DNA from: Datura wrightii
Taxonomy: Eukaryota > Streptophyta > Magnoliopsida > Solanales > Solanaceae
Assembly (NCBI GenBank): GCA_035772735.1
Contig: JASDFA010000019.1
Location: forward strand, 65,262,001 to 65,326,000
Direction: 5' to 3'
Length of the DNA: 64,000 nt
Shown: in pieces, positions 55,522 to 64,000 of the stretch
Position numbering within the stretch: the stretch's first letter is position 1
Layout of the letters: every line of letters begins with the position of its first letter
Made by a program: the position numbers and the translations under genes
Notes under the pieces: model-generated
What the model was told of the DNA's origin: nothing
The model's input: only the letters and a program-made list of their open reading frames with translations
Databases searched by the model: none

Positions 55522-56147
55522 TGTCATGACCCGAAAGAAGGCCCGATTTGCAACACAGACAAGGAGCCTCGAGAGACTCCAAGTCGACCCATGGCATGAA
55601 CATACATCTAACTCAACTAATAAAACTAAATAATCAACAAGATAATCATAGTGGAAGTCTAAATTAAACATCACATCATAATACAAAATCCGAAGTTTAA
55701 CACATTCTTTGTCTGAAAAGCCTCTAAACATGACGAGTTGATGGGACAAGATCCCAATTAACTCAATAAAGCTGAAAATGAAAATACATAAAGGAAATCC
55801 AAATAAGTCTAGTCCTTGGGAGATGAGGACTCACCAACAATGTAAGGTATTAATTCTGAAGACTGACTATGAACGAGGCTGAACCTGAGAGCTAGGTCCT
55901 GTATCAAGAAATGATTCAGCATAGAGTATGCAGTTAGTACCTGGAATGTACCGAGTATGCAAAGTAAGTAAAACCCTCTTAAGTAAGTAAAATCATTTAA
56001 GAACACGCATAATGTAAAACGTAAACAATAAAGATCTAAGAGTAGGGCTTGCATGCATTCTTTATGAATAGCTCACAAGGGAGGTCCCAAAGTAATACAT
56101 ATATAATTATCAACCTACGTTGGCGCGTAGTTCTGAGGCATAGGGTG
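55522..56147 (-). repeat. Element C 5' LTR (truncated, internally deleted)
   Basis: Ends ...GGGTCATGACA at 55522. It aligns with 38515-39465, but about 300 bases corresponding to 39065-39370 are missing near 56067. Homology stops at 'gggtgatc' (56150), where viral sequence starts. Confidence 0.87.
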
Positions 56148-56562
56148 ATCAGAGCCATGTTGGCCGGGAGGAGTATGAGTTTGAGTAGCTAAATCTTTAT
56201 ACTATCCTAGAGCCAGTCGAAATTATGTTTCTCTTAAGCGGTTATTTCTGTGTCTAGTTTTGCTGATACTTTTACTCTATTTTCTTAGTTTTATTCCTTA
56301 AGTTGGGTAACCGTTTAATCACTATCTAGACGTTAGCAAGCCTGTATTCTCCGTTGGATTAGCTCTAAAGTTTTGATATTACAGCCGGACCCGGATGGTG
56401 TTCCTGTCACCAGACCTAATGGAATAAGATAAAAGAAATTAGATAAGATGACCAGTAAATACTTCACAAAGAAATAACTATTAAGGAGTAACATCTAAAG
56501 TAGATATTGGCCCCAGGATAGTACTAACATTCCCCCGAATACTTTGTATTATATTAAAATTT
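56148..56562 (+). other. Viral origin/primer site and leader
   Basis: ATCAGAGCCATG at 56148-56159 matches the complement of initiator tRNA-Met (family site TGGTATCAGAGCC) without its first four bases. This is the conventional first nucleotide of caulimovirid genomes. The next 400 bases hold no long ORF and lead to the first ATG at 56563. Confidence 0.72.
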
Positions 56563-56868
56563 ATGCTTACAAATCCATTTACAGAACAAATAAAATACTA
56601 CAATAGGAGAAAATGGATATGTTTGAAATATCAAAGTAACAATAAAAAGAAAAGAACAGAAATATTAAAGAACTTAGACTGTTATAAAAAACTAATACCT
56701 TCAAAAACTCTGGATAATTATTCTAGAAAAATAACTATAAAATTAATTTTTGACAATCTAATAAGGTTATATAATGAATTATGTTATGTTAGTCATAGTT
56801 TGTCTATACAAAGAAGACAATTAGATAATATATTAATTATTCAGTTAAAACTATCTGCACATTTTTAA
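56563..56868 (+). CDS. Pararetrovirus ORF1, small protein of unknown function
   Basis: 101 codons, intact. The product is basic, rich in Lys, Asn and Ile (for example NNKKKRTEILKN, SRKITIKLIFDNL), with no motif I recognise and no clear membrane segment. A small leading ORF of unknown role is a feature of some genera of the family. Its stop overlaps the start of the next ORF as TAATG (56866-56870), an arrangement suited to termination-reinitiation. It is the only viral ORF here without a visible break. Confidence 0.65.
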   Translation: MLTNPFTEQIKYYNRRKWICLKYQSNNKKKRTEILKNLDCYKKLIPSKTLDNYSRKITIKLIFDNLIRLYNELCYVSHSLSIQRRQLDNILIIQLKLSAHF

Positions 56869-57635
56869 TGGATACCTTTGAAAATCAGAACATAATAAAT
56901 AGTATTAATATTTCTTCCACAACTAATAAAATAGCTAAGATAGAGAGCATTTTACAAAATTGGAATATCCCAAAGGAACGTTTTGAAAAGGTATATAAGA
57001 CTAGACACTTTAATTTTATTAAAAATTATAATATTAAAATCTCCGAATCTACGGTCGCTATTAATAAGTCTATTAACACTATTAAACTATTAGCAGTTGA
57101 AGACATTAGCAGATATAGGAAAAACTATAAGTTTCTTCACATAGGACTTGTCCAGGTCGCAGTTAAACCGTTGTATCGATTAGGCTTAGACGTACCTCTA
57201 TGTCTTCTATTAAGAGACAATAGGCTACTAAACTTTGATGATTCATTATTAGCAGTATTACAAAGTAACCTAGCTAATGGCCAGGTATATTTTAACTGTT
57301 ATCACGATTTTTCTATAGATATTAATGATCAAAATTTTATGGATACCCTAACATTAAATGTTAAAACAAAAAACATGAATAGCAAAGAAAATAAAAGAGA
57401 AATAGTCATAATATACAGAGTATATTACAGGCTAATGAAAACTATCCTAGCTCCAAAAGCAAAAGTAGTAAGTAACAAAGGGGTTACCATGCTTATGCAA
57501 GCCAATCACAATCACAACAATATTTTCATCCCAAAAATGATAAAATGGGATGATGTGTTAGTAAAGGATAATTTGCATTTTGACTCCATAACGGAGCCAG
57601 AAATGAGGAAGAAAATTCAACCATTTAGAAGGTAA
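56868..57635 (+). pseudogene. Pararetrovirus movement protein domain (30K superfamily)
   Basis: 255 codons open from the ATG that overlaps the ORF1 stop. The middle part has the 30K-type core: LLAVEDISRYRKNYKFLHIG, LVQVAVKPLYRLGLDVPLCL, then DDSLLAVLQSNLANGQVYFN with the conserved Asp and Gly, and DTLTLNVKT. Such proteins form tubules through plasmodesmata. The frame is lost at 57635, after which the reading continues in other frames toward the coat protein, so the original ORF probably joined both domains. Confidence 0.85.
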
Positions 57636-58798
57636 TACAATTTTCGGATGGATCTATAGATTTAAAATTTCTAAGATCCCAATCCTTTAGTCATGATTCT
57701 TCAAGTAAAAGAATGTCCTTTTCGAGACCTTCATTTTCAAAAACGCCAGAAGAAAAGGAGGAAACACTTGAAGACGTAGAGAAAAACTAAAGGGAGTAGA
57801 TTTCTCTGAAACAATTCCTAAGGTTGAATATGAACCTAAAATTACCAAAAGAACAAGTCCCACGGCTAGTGAGATGCTAGGAGCAAGAGACTCTTTATGC
57901 ATGATTAGATCTGATGAGGAGTTCGAACCAGACTTTGAATATTTAGATAAACTCTGGTTAGATCTAGAAAATAGCATAAAAAGGCAATGGTATGCAGAAA
58001 AATATTCATTAAAGGAAAGATTATCCTTTAGGAAAAAATGGTGCGCCGATATGAAAAGGATGAGATGCAACATAGAGTTTTTGAAATGGTTTGAGTACAT
58101 AGGAAAATAGGATGATCAAAAGGAATCATTGAGCATGATTATTAATAAATGGCATACCAAAACTAAGGTGGTTGAATCTTTAATTCCCCCACTAGAGGAA
58201 ATTAGTTTACCAATAGATGGTAGAATTGTCACAGCTACACCTTTTAAAATTGATATAGTAGACACCCAACGTGATCCTAAGAATAAAGATATAAATAGAT
58301 TAATTCAACAAAATAATTATACTAATCAATTACTATACGTAGTCTCTAATCAGATCCTTAAGACTGATAATAAATCAATTTTCAAGGATAAACCTAGCCC
58401 TTCCTACAATAATAAAAAATTAGAAACCATCCAATATTTAAATTACCAGAATTTTCCAAAGATAAATTCCCCAAATTTCAAGAAAAGTATGAAATCACAG
58501 ATGATCTTATAGAAAAGATTAATGAAAGTTAAAGGCTGAATTAAGATTAAAGAATGTTTTAAAATTGAAAGATGATAAGGTCATAAGAACAATATCTGAA
58601 AAGTCTGATAACGATATTAATAAGTTAAGCTCTAAATATACCATCAAAAAAATTATTATAATAAACCCTCATTCCCGGATATGCAGTATGAATAAAATGA
58701 ATTTTTATCTCATACCTCACACTCTGGAAATGAAATTGTTTAATGGAATATTGATGGACTTGCAGAACATCAGATATACAACAAGATACATGAAATAG
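57636..58798 (+). pseudogene. Pararetrovirus linker/coat protein N-terminal region (broken)
   Basis: Short open pieces at 57874-58110, 58129-58512 and 58565-58798 lie between the movement protein and the coat core. They are rich in Lys, Asp/Glu and Asn. One reads DLENSIKRQWYAEKYSLKER and another carries a stretch IINKWHTKTKVVESLIPP typical of the variable region before the coat core. At least four stops or frame changes occur. Boundaries of the original proteins cannot be set. Confidence 0.65.
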
Positions 58799-58800
58799 GG

Positions 58801-59283
58801 ATGGCCATTACGGCCTACAAAATGAAAAACTGCACGGATAAACAAGCTGCCACTCTAATTATATTTGGATTTACAGGGACATTAAAATATTGGTGGGATA
58901 ATTATCTCACTGAAGATAATAGACATAGTGTAACAAATGCTACAACTATCACTCAAGTTATTAAGACTGAATCTACAGGAAAAACTTTTGAAAATCTATG
59001 CGTAGAAGACGCCACCGCTACCTTAATTTATAGTATAACAAAACATTTTATAGGAGAACCTCAACTTTTTCAAGATAGGAGTTTAGAAATACTATCTAAC
59101 CTATCTTGCCCAAAGTTAGATGATTTTAGATGGTATAAGGATGTATTCCTCAACAAGGTTATGGACAGAGAGGACTGTAGTCATGATTATTGGAAAGAAA
59201 AATTGATAAGTGGTTTACCAACATTACTCGCTGAAAAGGTTAGAATAAAATTAAAAGATAGATTTGATGGAAAAATTTCTTAA
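58801..59283 (+). pseudogene. Pararetrovirus coat protein core
   Basis: 160 codons open with the caulimovirid capsid core: FGFTGTLKYWWDNYLTE, ITKHFIGEPQLFQDRS, LSNLSCPKLDDFRWYKDVF, then DYWKEKLISGLPTLLAEKVR. A TAA at 59281 breaks the frame, and the same frame continues after it (SQLTYGDLISFI). The capsid packages viral DNA. The match to the coat family is strong from the WW, YKDVF and ISGLP motifs and their spacing. Confidence 0.85.
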
Positions 59284-59906
59284 AGCCAATTAACCTATGG
59301 TGACCTTATAAGTTTTATAAATGTCACAAGACTTGAATTATGTACTAATATGAAACTTAAAAATCAACTTAAAAAGGATAATAGAATATCCATAAAAGAA
59401 ATAGAAAGTTTTTGTCAAGATTTTGGATACATCAAGTCGTCTGCCCCTTCAAAAGAGGCATCAAAGAAAAATTTAAAAGGCACAAACGAGAAGCCAACAA
59501 AGGTGGCTTTCAAGGAAATAATGATAAGTGCTGAAATTGTGGAAAATTTGGCTATAGAGCTAAGGATTGTAAGGTCCCTAATAAAAAGAAGGATAAGATC
59601 AATATATTAGAACTTGAGCCAGAAATAAAAGATAGATTATATTCTATTCTTGATGAATATGACAATAATTTTTCCCTTGAAGAAAGTTTCAGTGATGAAG
59701 ACCAGCTTAATATAGCATATTGTTTTGACAATAGTGACTCAACTGATCATTCTAGATGTACGGGAGCAATTTGCACCTGTGATAGCCACTCAGTAAATGT
59801 CATTACCAATAATAACAAGGAAATCTTCTTTGATATGATTGATCATATTGAAGATAAAGATCTTAAAAGAAAATATTTAATAGAATTAAAAAAATATAAT
59901 TCTTAA
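59284..59906 (+). pseudogene. Pararetrovirus coat protein C-terminus with CCHC knuckle
   Basis: After the stop at 59281 the reading continues to about 59530. In another frame a zinc knuckle spans about 59527-59571 (C-x2-C-x4-...-C pattern, NCGKFGYRAKDCK). Its residue after the first Cys is a TGA, where the family usually has Trp, and the His position reads Tyr-Arg. A Lys-rich piece and an acidic tail (LEESFSDEDQ) follow to a stop at about 59904-59906. The knuckle normally binds nucleic acid during packaging. Confidence 0.72.
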
Positions 59907-59943
59907 CCAACAACATGACAAAGAAACAATTGAGCCTTTTAAT

Positions 59944-60627
59944 ATGAAAAACGTACTAAATAAATTTAAAGAACAAAAGTCTAGTACAATAGTACAAGAT
60001 CTTCAAACCGAATTATTACATATTAAAAATGAAGTCAAAGAAGTTAAGAAAAGACTTAACAAGCTAGAAACAGATGTCCTTGCTAATAAATTATTAAATG
60101 AACTAGAACCAATGCAAGAATTTGAATTGTATCGATCCGAACCAGGAGAAACATCAAAACTAGAAAAAGGTGAAGAAGAAGATGAGTCTCTAGGGAGCAC
60201 TCTAGAAGGTAAATCAGGAGTAAAAACTATTGCAATAGTTAAAGCCCAGAGCTGTCATATACCTATCATATTGGTTATAAATAAAAATTATACTATTCAC
60301 AAAATTGCATTATTAGACACAGGTGCAGACCAAAACTGCATTATTGAAGGAATAATCCCTACTAAGTACCTTGAAAAAAGTACAACGCGGTTATTCTCCG
60401 CGATAGGTGAAAGACTCAAAATAAATTATAAACTCCATAAGGCACACATATGCAATAATGAAATCTACTTTATTAATGATTTTGTAATAAATAAATATAT
60501 AAACGAAGAAATAATATTAGGCACCCCCTTTATAACCCAAATAAAACCCTATGTCGCTGATTTAGATGGCATCCACACCACTTCTCTAGGAACAGATATC
60601 ATTTCTCCCTACCTAAATAATATGTAA
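59944..60627 (+). pseudogene. Pararetrovirus polyprotein N-terminus: coiled coil and aspartic protease
   Basis: 227 codons open. The first 60 residues form a predicted coiled coil (LQTELLHIKNEVKEVKKRLN), followed by an acidic linker and a retropepsin with the active site LLDTGADQNCI near 60316 and EEIILGTPFITQI near 60510. The active-site DTGA is intact. A TAA at about 60625 breaks the frame before RT. Confidence 0.85.
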
Positions 60628-61570
60628 AAAGAAGAAAGTGAATTTATAAAAGAAAAAACTATCTTTAGAATAAATCTGCTTTCCCAACAAATAAACTATT
60701 TAAAGGACGAGATAAAATTTAAAAGGATTGAATCCGCTTTAAAAAATCCACAGTTAGAAGCCAAAATTAAAAGCCTACAAGAATTCATAGAACGAGAAGT
60801 CTGTTCAGAATTTCCTAATGCCTTTTGGAATAGGAAACGCCATATTATTGAGTTACCATATATTGAGGGATTCAACGAAAAGAATATCCCTACTAGGGCA
60901 AGACCTATTCAAATGAATCAGGAGTTAATGGAATATTGTAAGAAAGAAATCAATGATTTACTTGATAAAAAGATTATTAGACCTTCCAAGTCACCGAGTT
61001 TTTCAGCATTCTATGTCAATAATAGTGCGGAAAAAAGAAAGAGGGGCCCCAGGGCTATTCATTAACTATAAGCCCCCTAACAAAGTTTTAAAATGGATCA
61101 GGTATCCAATACCCTATAAAAGAGATCTTCTTAAAAGAACTTATAAAGCTAACATTTATAGTAAGTTCGATATGAAATCCGGATTTTGGAAAATACAGAT
61201 AGCAGAAAAAGATAAATATAAAACAGTTTTTAATGTACCTTTCGGACAATATGAGTGGAATGTAATGCCATTTGGATTAAAAAATGCTCCGTCTGAATTT
61301 CAGAATATAACGAACAACATATTTAATTCACATAGACATATTTCTATAGTTTACATAGATGATGTTTTAATATACTCAGAAGATATTGACCAACACTTCA
61401 AACATATCCAAACCTTTATAAAAGTTGTTAAGCAAAGCAGATTAGTAGTAAGCGCTAAAAAGATCAAGTTATTCCACACTGCTATTAGATTACTTGGTCA
61501 TGACTTATATCTAGGAACCTATAAACCTATTTGTAGAGCCATAAAGTTCTCATCCAAATTTCCAGATTAA
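60628..61570 (+). pseudogene. Pararetrovirus reverse transcriptase (broken)
   Basis: About 60628-61060 carries the RT start (VCSEFPNAFWNRKRHIIELP, then ARPIQMNQELMEYCKKEIND) and shifts frame near 61030-61060. The piece ending at 61570 has the palm: FDMKSGFWKIQIAEKDKYKT, FGQYEWNVMPFGLKNAPSEF and the catalytic YIDDVLIYSED near 61350. It ends at a TAA in the connection region. The polymerase motif itself is intact, but the ORF is not. Confidence 0.87.
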
Positions 61571-62183
61571 TTAATTGATAAAACACAACTTTAGAGATTC
61601 TTAGGAAGTCTCAATTATGTTGCAGATTTTATTCCAAATATTAGACAGGTTTGTAAGCCTCTTTATCAGCGTCTTAAGAAGGATCCAGTCCCATGAGGAT
61701 TAGAACAAATAGAGACAGTCCAAAAAAATAAAATCAATAGTTCAAAAACTTCCATGCCTAGGAATACCACATCCAGAGGCATTCATGATAGTAGAAACTG
61801 ACGCCTCAGACATAGGATATGGAGGCATCCTTAAACAAAAAGTCTCCATGGAAAACCCCGAACAATTAGTAAGATTCACTTAAGGAATCTAGAATAATAC
61901 TCAGAAAAATTACAGCACCATTAAAAAAGAAATTCTGGCTATAGTGCTATGTATCACAAAATTTCAAGACGATCTAATAAATAAAGAATTTTTACTACGA
62001 GTAGACTGCAAAGCAGCCAAAGATGTTTTACAAAAAGATGTAAAAAATATGGTTTCTAAACAAATATTTGTCAGATGGCAAGCTTTGTTATCCAGCTTTG
62101 ATTTTCGAATCGAGTTTATACAAGGAGAAAATAATTCTCTCCCAGATTTTTTGACTAGGGAATTTCTACAGGGAACTAAATAA
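61571..62183 (+). pseudogene. Pararetrovirus RNase H (broken)
   Basis: The first part (about 61590-61940) is in several frames, with the landmarks FLGSLNYVADFIPNIRQ, KPLYQRLKK and the Asp motif VETDASDIGYGG. 61944-62183 is open (EFLLRVDCKAAKDVL, FVRWQALLSSFDFRIEFIQG, NSLPDFLTREF) and ends at the pol stop TAA about 62181-62183. The order RT then RNase H with no integrase is diagnostic of pararetroviruses. Confidence 0.85.
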
Positions 62184-62248
62184 GACCTAGAACACTAGGT
62201 ATAAGGCCCTTGAGGCCTCCATTTTAGCTTTTCAAACCAGAAGAAATA

Positions 62249-63307
62249 ATGAAAAGACCCTTCAAAGAAGAGGAAAAACCAAAACCCGAAAAATAAATAT
62301 TCAGTTTTGGCAGAATTCCCATCTTTGCCAAAAGCTACTATTCCATCCCCATTAAAGGAACCCATAACCAGTCAGACCAGATTACAACCATTAAAATCAG
62401 TATTTAAAGGAGACTCTTCATCAGGCAACAAAACTATCTCTATCCAAACCAAGGACAACTATGAAATGAAGCCACCGGAGACATACTCTCAGGCAGTTCT
62501 TCCAGCGACTCTTGAAAAGAAAATGGAGAAAAATATTCCAAATAAACAACAGTTTGAGCTAACAGTTTTACAGGTACTATCGATCATGGCCCTCGATAAA
62601 ATTATGAAGGTTTTGGAGTACCCGAGTTACTAAAACCCTGCTACACAAATTGGAATTATGTGGAGACAGATGATCCCCTTAAAACCCGAAGGTATTATGA
62701 GTTCATTTTAACAAACACCGATTCAGTAAAAATTGAGCATAAATTAAAATGTTCGGATAATTCTGACAGTATTCAATACTCGAAGTTCACAATTAAAAGA
62801 ATTTTAAGTCTGTTTGAATGGTTTGTAGATCATCTATATACACCCATTCCCCTATCAAGATCCCATAGACCCCAGACATACAACTGGTATGATTATAAGG
62901 CAGCCTGGTATAACTTTATGTATCTAAGGCCCAACATTCACTCTTGGTTTGTTAAGTATTTAAAAAAAATGAAAAGCGCGACCATTCCCAGATAGTTTTA
63001 CGAATGGTGGAACCAATTCGGAGGAAATAAACAGGTATTGTCAAAACATTTTGAGACACAGTTTGAAAATTTTCTTGTAGAGCAGAATATTTCTACCCTA
63101 CCAAAAAATATTGAATTTTGTAAGTTTTTTAATGCAAAAAGAATTTCATATATTATCAGTTGGTCCTTTGATATTCATGAATTTGAAAGGATTAAATATC
63201 TGAGTAAGACCACAAAAATCAAAGGCTGCGCATCAACACCTAAGAAGATAAGGAAACCTCAAGTTCTTCATTATGACAGGATTCCTAATTGTCCAAGGAA
63301 GAATTAA
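62249..63307 (+). pseudogene. Pararetrovirus ORF4, transactivator/inclusion-body-like protein (broken)
   Basis: The ATG at 62249 (MKRPFKEEEKPKP) is soon followed by a frame change, and pieces at 62307-62633, 62660-62995 and 63038-63307 cover the rest. The middle has YYEFILTNTDSVKIEH, RPQTYNWYDYKAAWYNFMYL and NIHSWFVKYLKK. A TAG near 62994 interrupts the next motif (FYEWWNQFGG). By position and these aromatic motifs it fits the last ORF of solendo/caulimo-type viruses, which in caulimoviruses is the translational transactivator and inclusion-body protein. The function is inferred from position. Confidence 0.7.
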
Positions 63308-63700
63308 AAAGAAGGCTTTAGCAAGCCTTGTCAAATTTTGAAAAAGATACCCAACAAAAAACAGATAATGGAATTATTAGATGGTGCATCCTCTCATACA
63401 AGTGAACCAAGCAATGGGGACATGCTTGATCCGCAAGGGATAGCTCAAGCTTATCTTCTCAAGTAAAGGAGGCGGTCCGACTATCCTTTCAGAAAAATGA
63501 AAAGCTACTACAATCAAAAGCAGTGGACTCCTCAGGAATCCACCCAAAAAACAATGCAGCAAAAAGACAAGCTACAAACTCCCATGCAGATGAAGACGAA
63601 TCTTCATCAAATTCCAAGGTCACATTAGGATAAATATCAAATTTCAAGGAAATCAAGTTTCAAGAAGATCAAGACATCTTTTAAGTAGATCCGTGTAAAA
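63308..63700 (+). other. Region between viral ORF4 and promoter
   Basis: No long ORF. Short readings rich in Ser, Gln and Lys (GASSHTSEPSNG near 63384) could be the decayed C-terminus of ORF4. Otherwise only non-coding sequence is seen up to the promoter. Confidence 0.5.
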
Positions 63701-63830
63701 TTAAATCTGCTACGTGTGGACACATGTAAATAGATAGCAGGTAGTAATTAGTTGACTCATCATATTGAGGTCTATTTAAGACCTTCACCTTGTATTAGCA
63801 GGGGCATTCGGAAAACACTACACTCACTTC
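63701..63830 (+). promoter_or_regulatory. Pararetrovirus pregenomic RNA promoter
   Basis: A TATA-type CTATTTAAG at 63772-63780 with TTGACTCATCAT at 63752-63763 just upstream and CACGTGTAA/ACATGT-like sites near 63712-63728. The start of transcription would fall near 63800-63815. Position after the last ORF and before a long ORF-less leader (to 64000) is that of the 35S-type promoter of the family. Confidence 0.65.
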
Positions 63831-64000
63831 CAAATTTCCCAAACCTCTCTATGTCCTCTATTTATCCTTCTTATCGATAAACAACTCTTCGTAAGTATCT
63901 TTTTCTTCTACTTTATTACTACTTGTAGTATTTTCATTTATTTTTCTCCTGCCTTTGTAATTAATGATACCTTTCTAAAGAAAGTTTTTTCTTTTATAAA
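63831..64000 (+). other. Start of the pregenomic RNA leader or downstream flank
   Basis: Pyrimidine-rich, no ORF. It fits the 5' leader of the viral transcript, but the next tRNA-Met primer site, which would close one genome length, is not seen before the window ends. Confidence 0.4.

Larger units (their letters stand above)
53038..56147 (-). mobile_element. Element C, upstream half: 5' LTR, gag, protease, start of RT
   Basis: Continuation of 38515-43340 on the other side of E3. The minus-strand order 5' LTR (56147-55522), primer site, gag, protease, RT matches A and B. The LTR is cut at about 56147 by the pararetrovirus junction. Confidence 0.88.
56148..64000 (+). other. Endogenous pararetrovirus (Caulimoviridae, solendovirus-like), near-full-length and broken
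   Basis: A DNA copy of a plant pararetrovirus in sense orientation. The order is tRNA-Met primer site, leader, small ORF, movement protein, coat protein with CCHC knuckle, protease-RT-RNase H, a transactivator-like ORF and a pregenomic promoter. It is far more AT-rich than the retrotransposons. The order of four units and the AT-richness resemble Solendovirus (tobacco vein clearing virus and related Solanaceae copies) as I recall it; genus is not proven. There is no integrase, as expected. Many stops and frameshifts in ORFs 2-4 mean this copy cannot give functional proteins. Confidence 0.88.

Noticed and set aside
56148..64000. Possibility that the right end is a LINE or a Ty3 retrotransposon
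   Set aside because: A movement-protein fold, a caulimovirid coat core, RT followed by RNase H without integrase, a last transactivator-like ORF and no LTRs fit only a pararetrovirus.
63850..64000. Second tRNA-Met primer site that would show a tandem viral copy
   Set aside because: I searched by eye for TATCAGAGC in the final 150 bases and did not find it.
1..64000. Host protein-coding genes, tRNA or rRNA genes, CRISPR-like arrays
   Set aside because: All ORFs above about 80 codons are explained by mobile elements, the virus or their shadows. TATCAGAGC and TGGCGCC hits are primer sites, not tRNA genes. No regular spacer array is present.

Overview
This window is gene-poor plant repeat DNA. 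I see no intact host gene, no tRNA or rRNA gene and no CRISPR array. Nearly every base can be assigned to LTR retrotransposons, most of them nested inside one another, or to an endogenous pararetrovirus (Caulimoviridae) at the right end. The gag/pol style of the chromovirus (Tekay/Del-like) copies and the solendovirus-like virus suggest Solanaceae. That placement rests on recalled family resemblance and was not tested by a search.

Layout. (1) 1-1004, 10931-11182 and 20565-23556 are pieces of one minus-strand Athila-like element, here called G. A likely 5' LTR of G lies at 31658-32985. G is interrupted by A, a complete but decayed chromovirus (1005-10930, minus, TSD AATGC), by E1, a complete Athila-like element (11183-20564, plus, TSD GCTAT), and by E2, a 3'-truncated sister of E1 (23557-31657, plus). 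(2) 32990-34537 is the 3' end of another Athila-like element (F, plus). F ends exactly inside the RNase H region of a second chromovirus (B, 34538-38514, minus). (3) A third chromovirus (C, minus) sits in the LTR of B and is split into 38515-43340 and 53038-56147 by E3, a minus-strand sister of E1 (43341-53037). (4) 56148-64000 is an endogenous pararetrovirus in plus orientation. It starts at the viral tRNA-Met primer site and runs through a small ORF, movement protein, coat protein, protease-RT-RNase H, a transactivator-like ORF and the pregenomic promoter. It is broken by many stops and frameshifts.

The most interesting content is the E1/E2/E3 family. All three copies carry gag and an aspartic protease but no reverse transcriptase, RNase H or integrase, and all three break at the same point. 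This looks like a propagated non-autonomous lineage rather than three separate accidents. Each copy also carries a third ORF (plant-transposon/Athila ORF type) behind what looks like its own transcription unit: a block copied from or shared with the LTR U3, a conserved splice donor, an intron of about 700 nt and a conserved acceptor just before the ATG. Element G, from a different family, has the same plan with unrelated sequence motifs.

Gag, protease and the third ORF would be supplied by these elements, and polymerase and integrase would have to come from an autonomous Athila partner. The chromoviruses carry a C-terminal chromodomain, which in that lineage directs integration into heterochromatin and fits the nesting seen here. 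Coding regions are decayed mainly by CAG/CAA/CGA-to-stop changes, as expected for methylated, silenced DNA. All divergence and age statements are by eye; nothing was aligned computationally.
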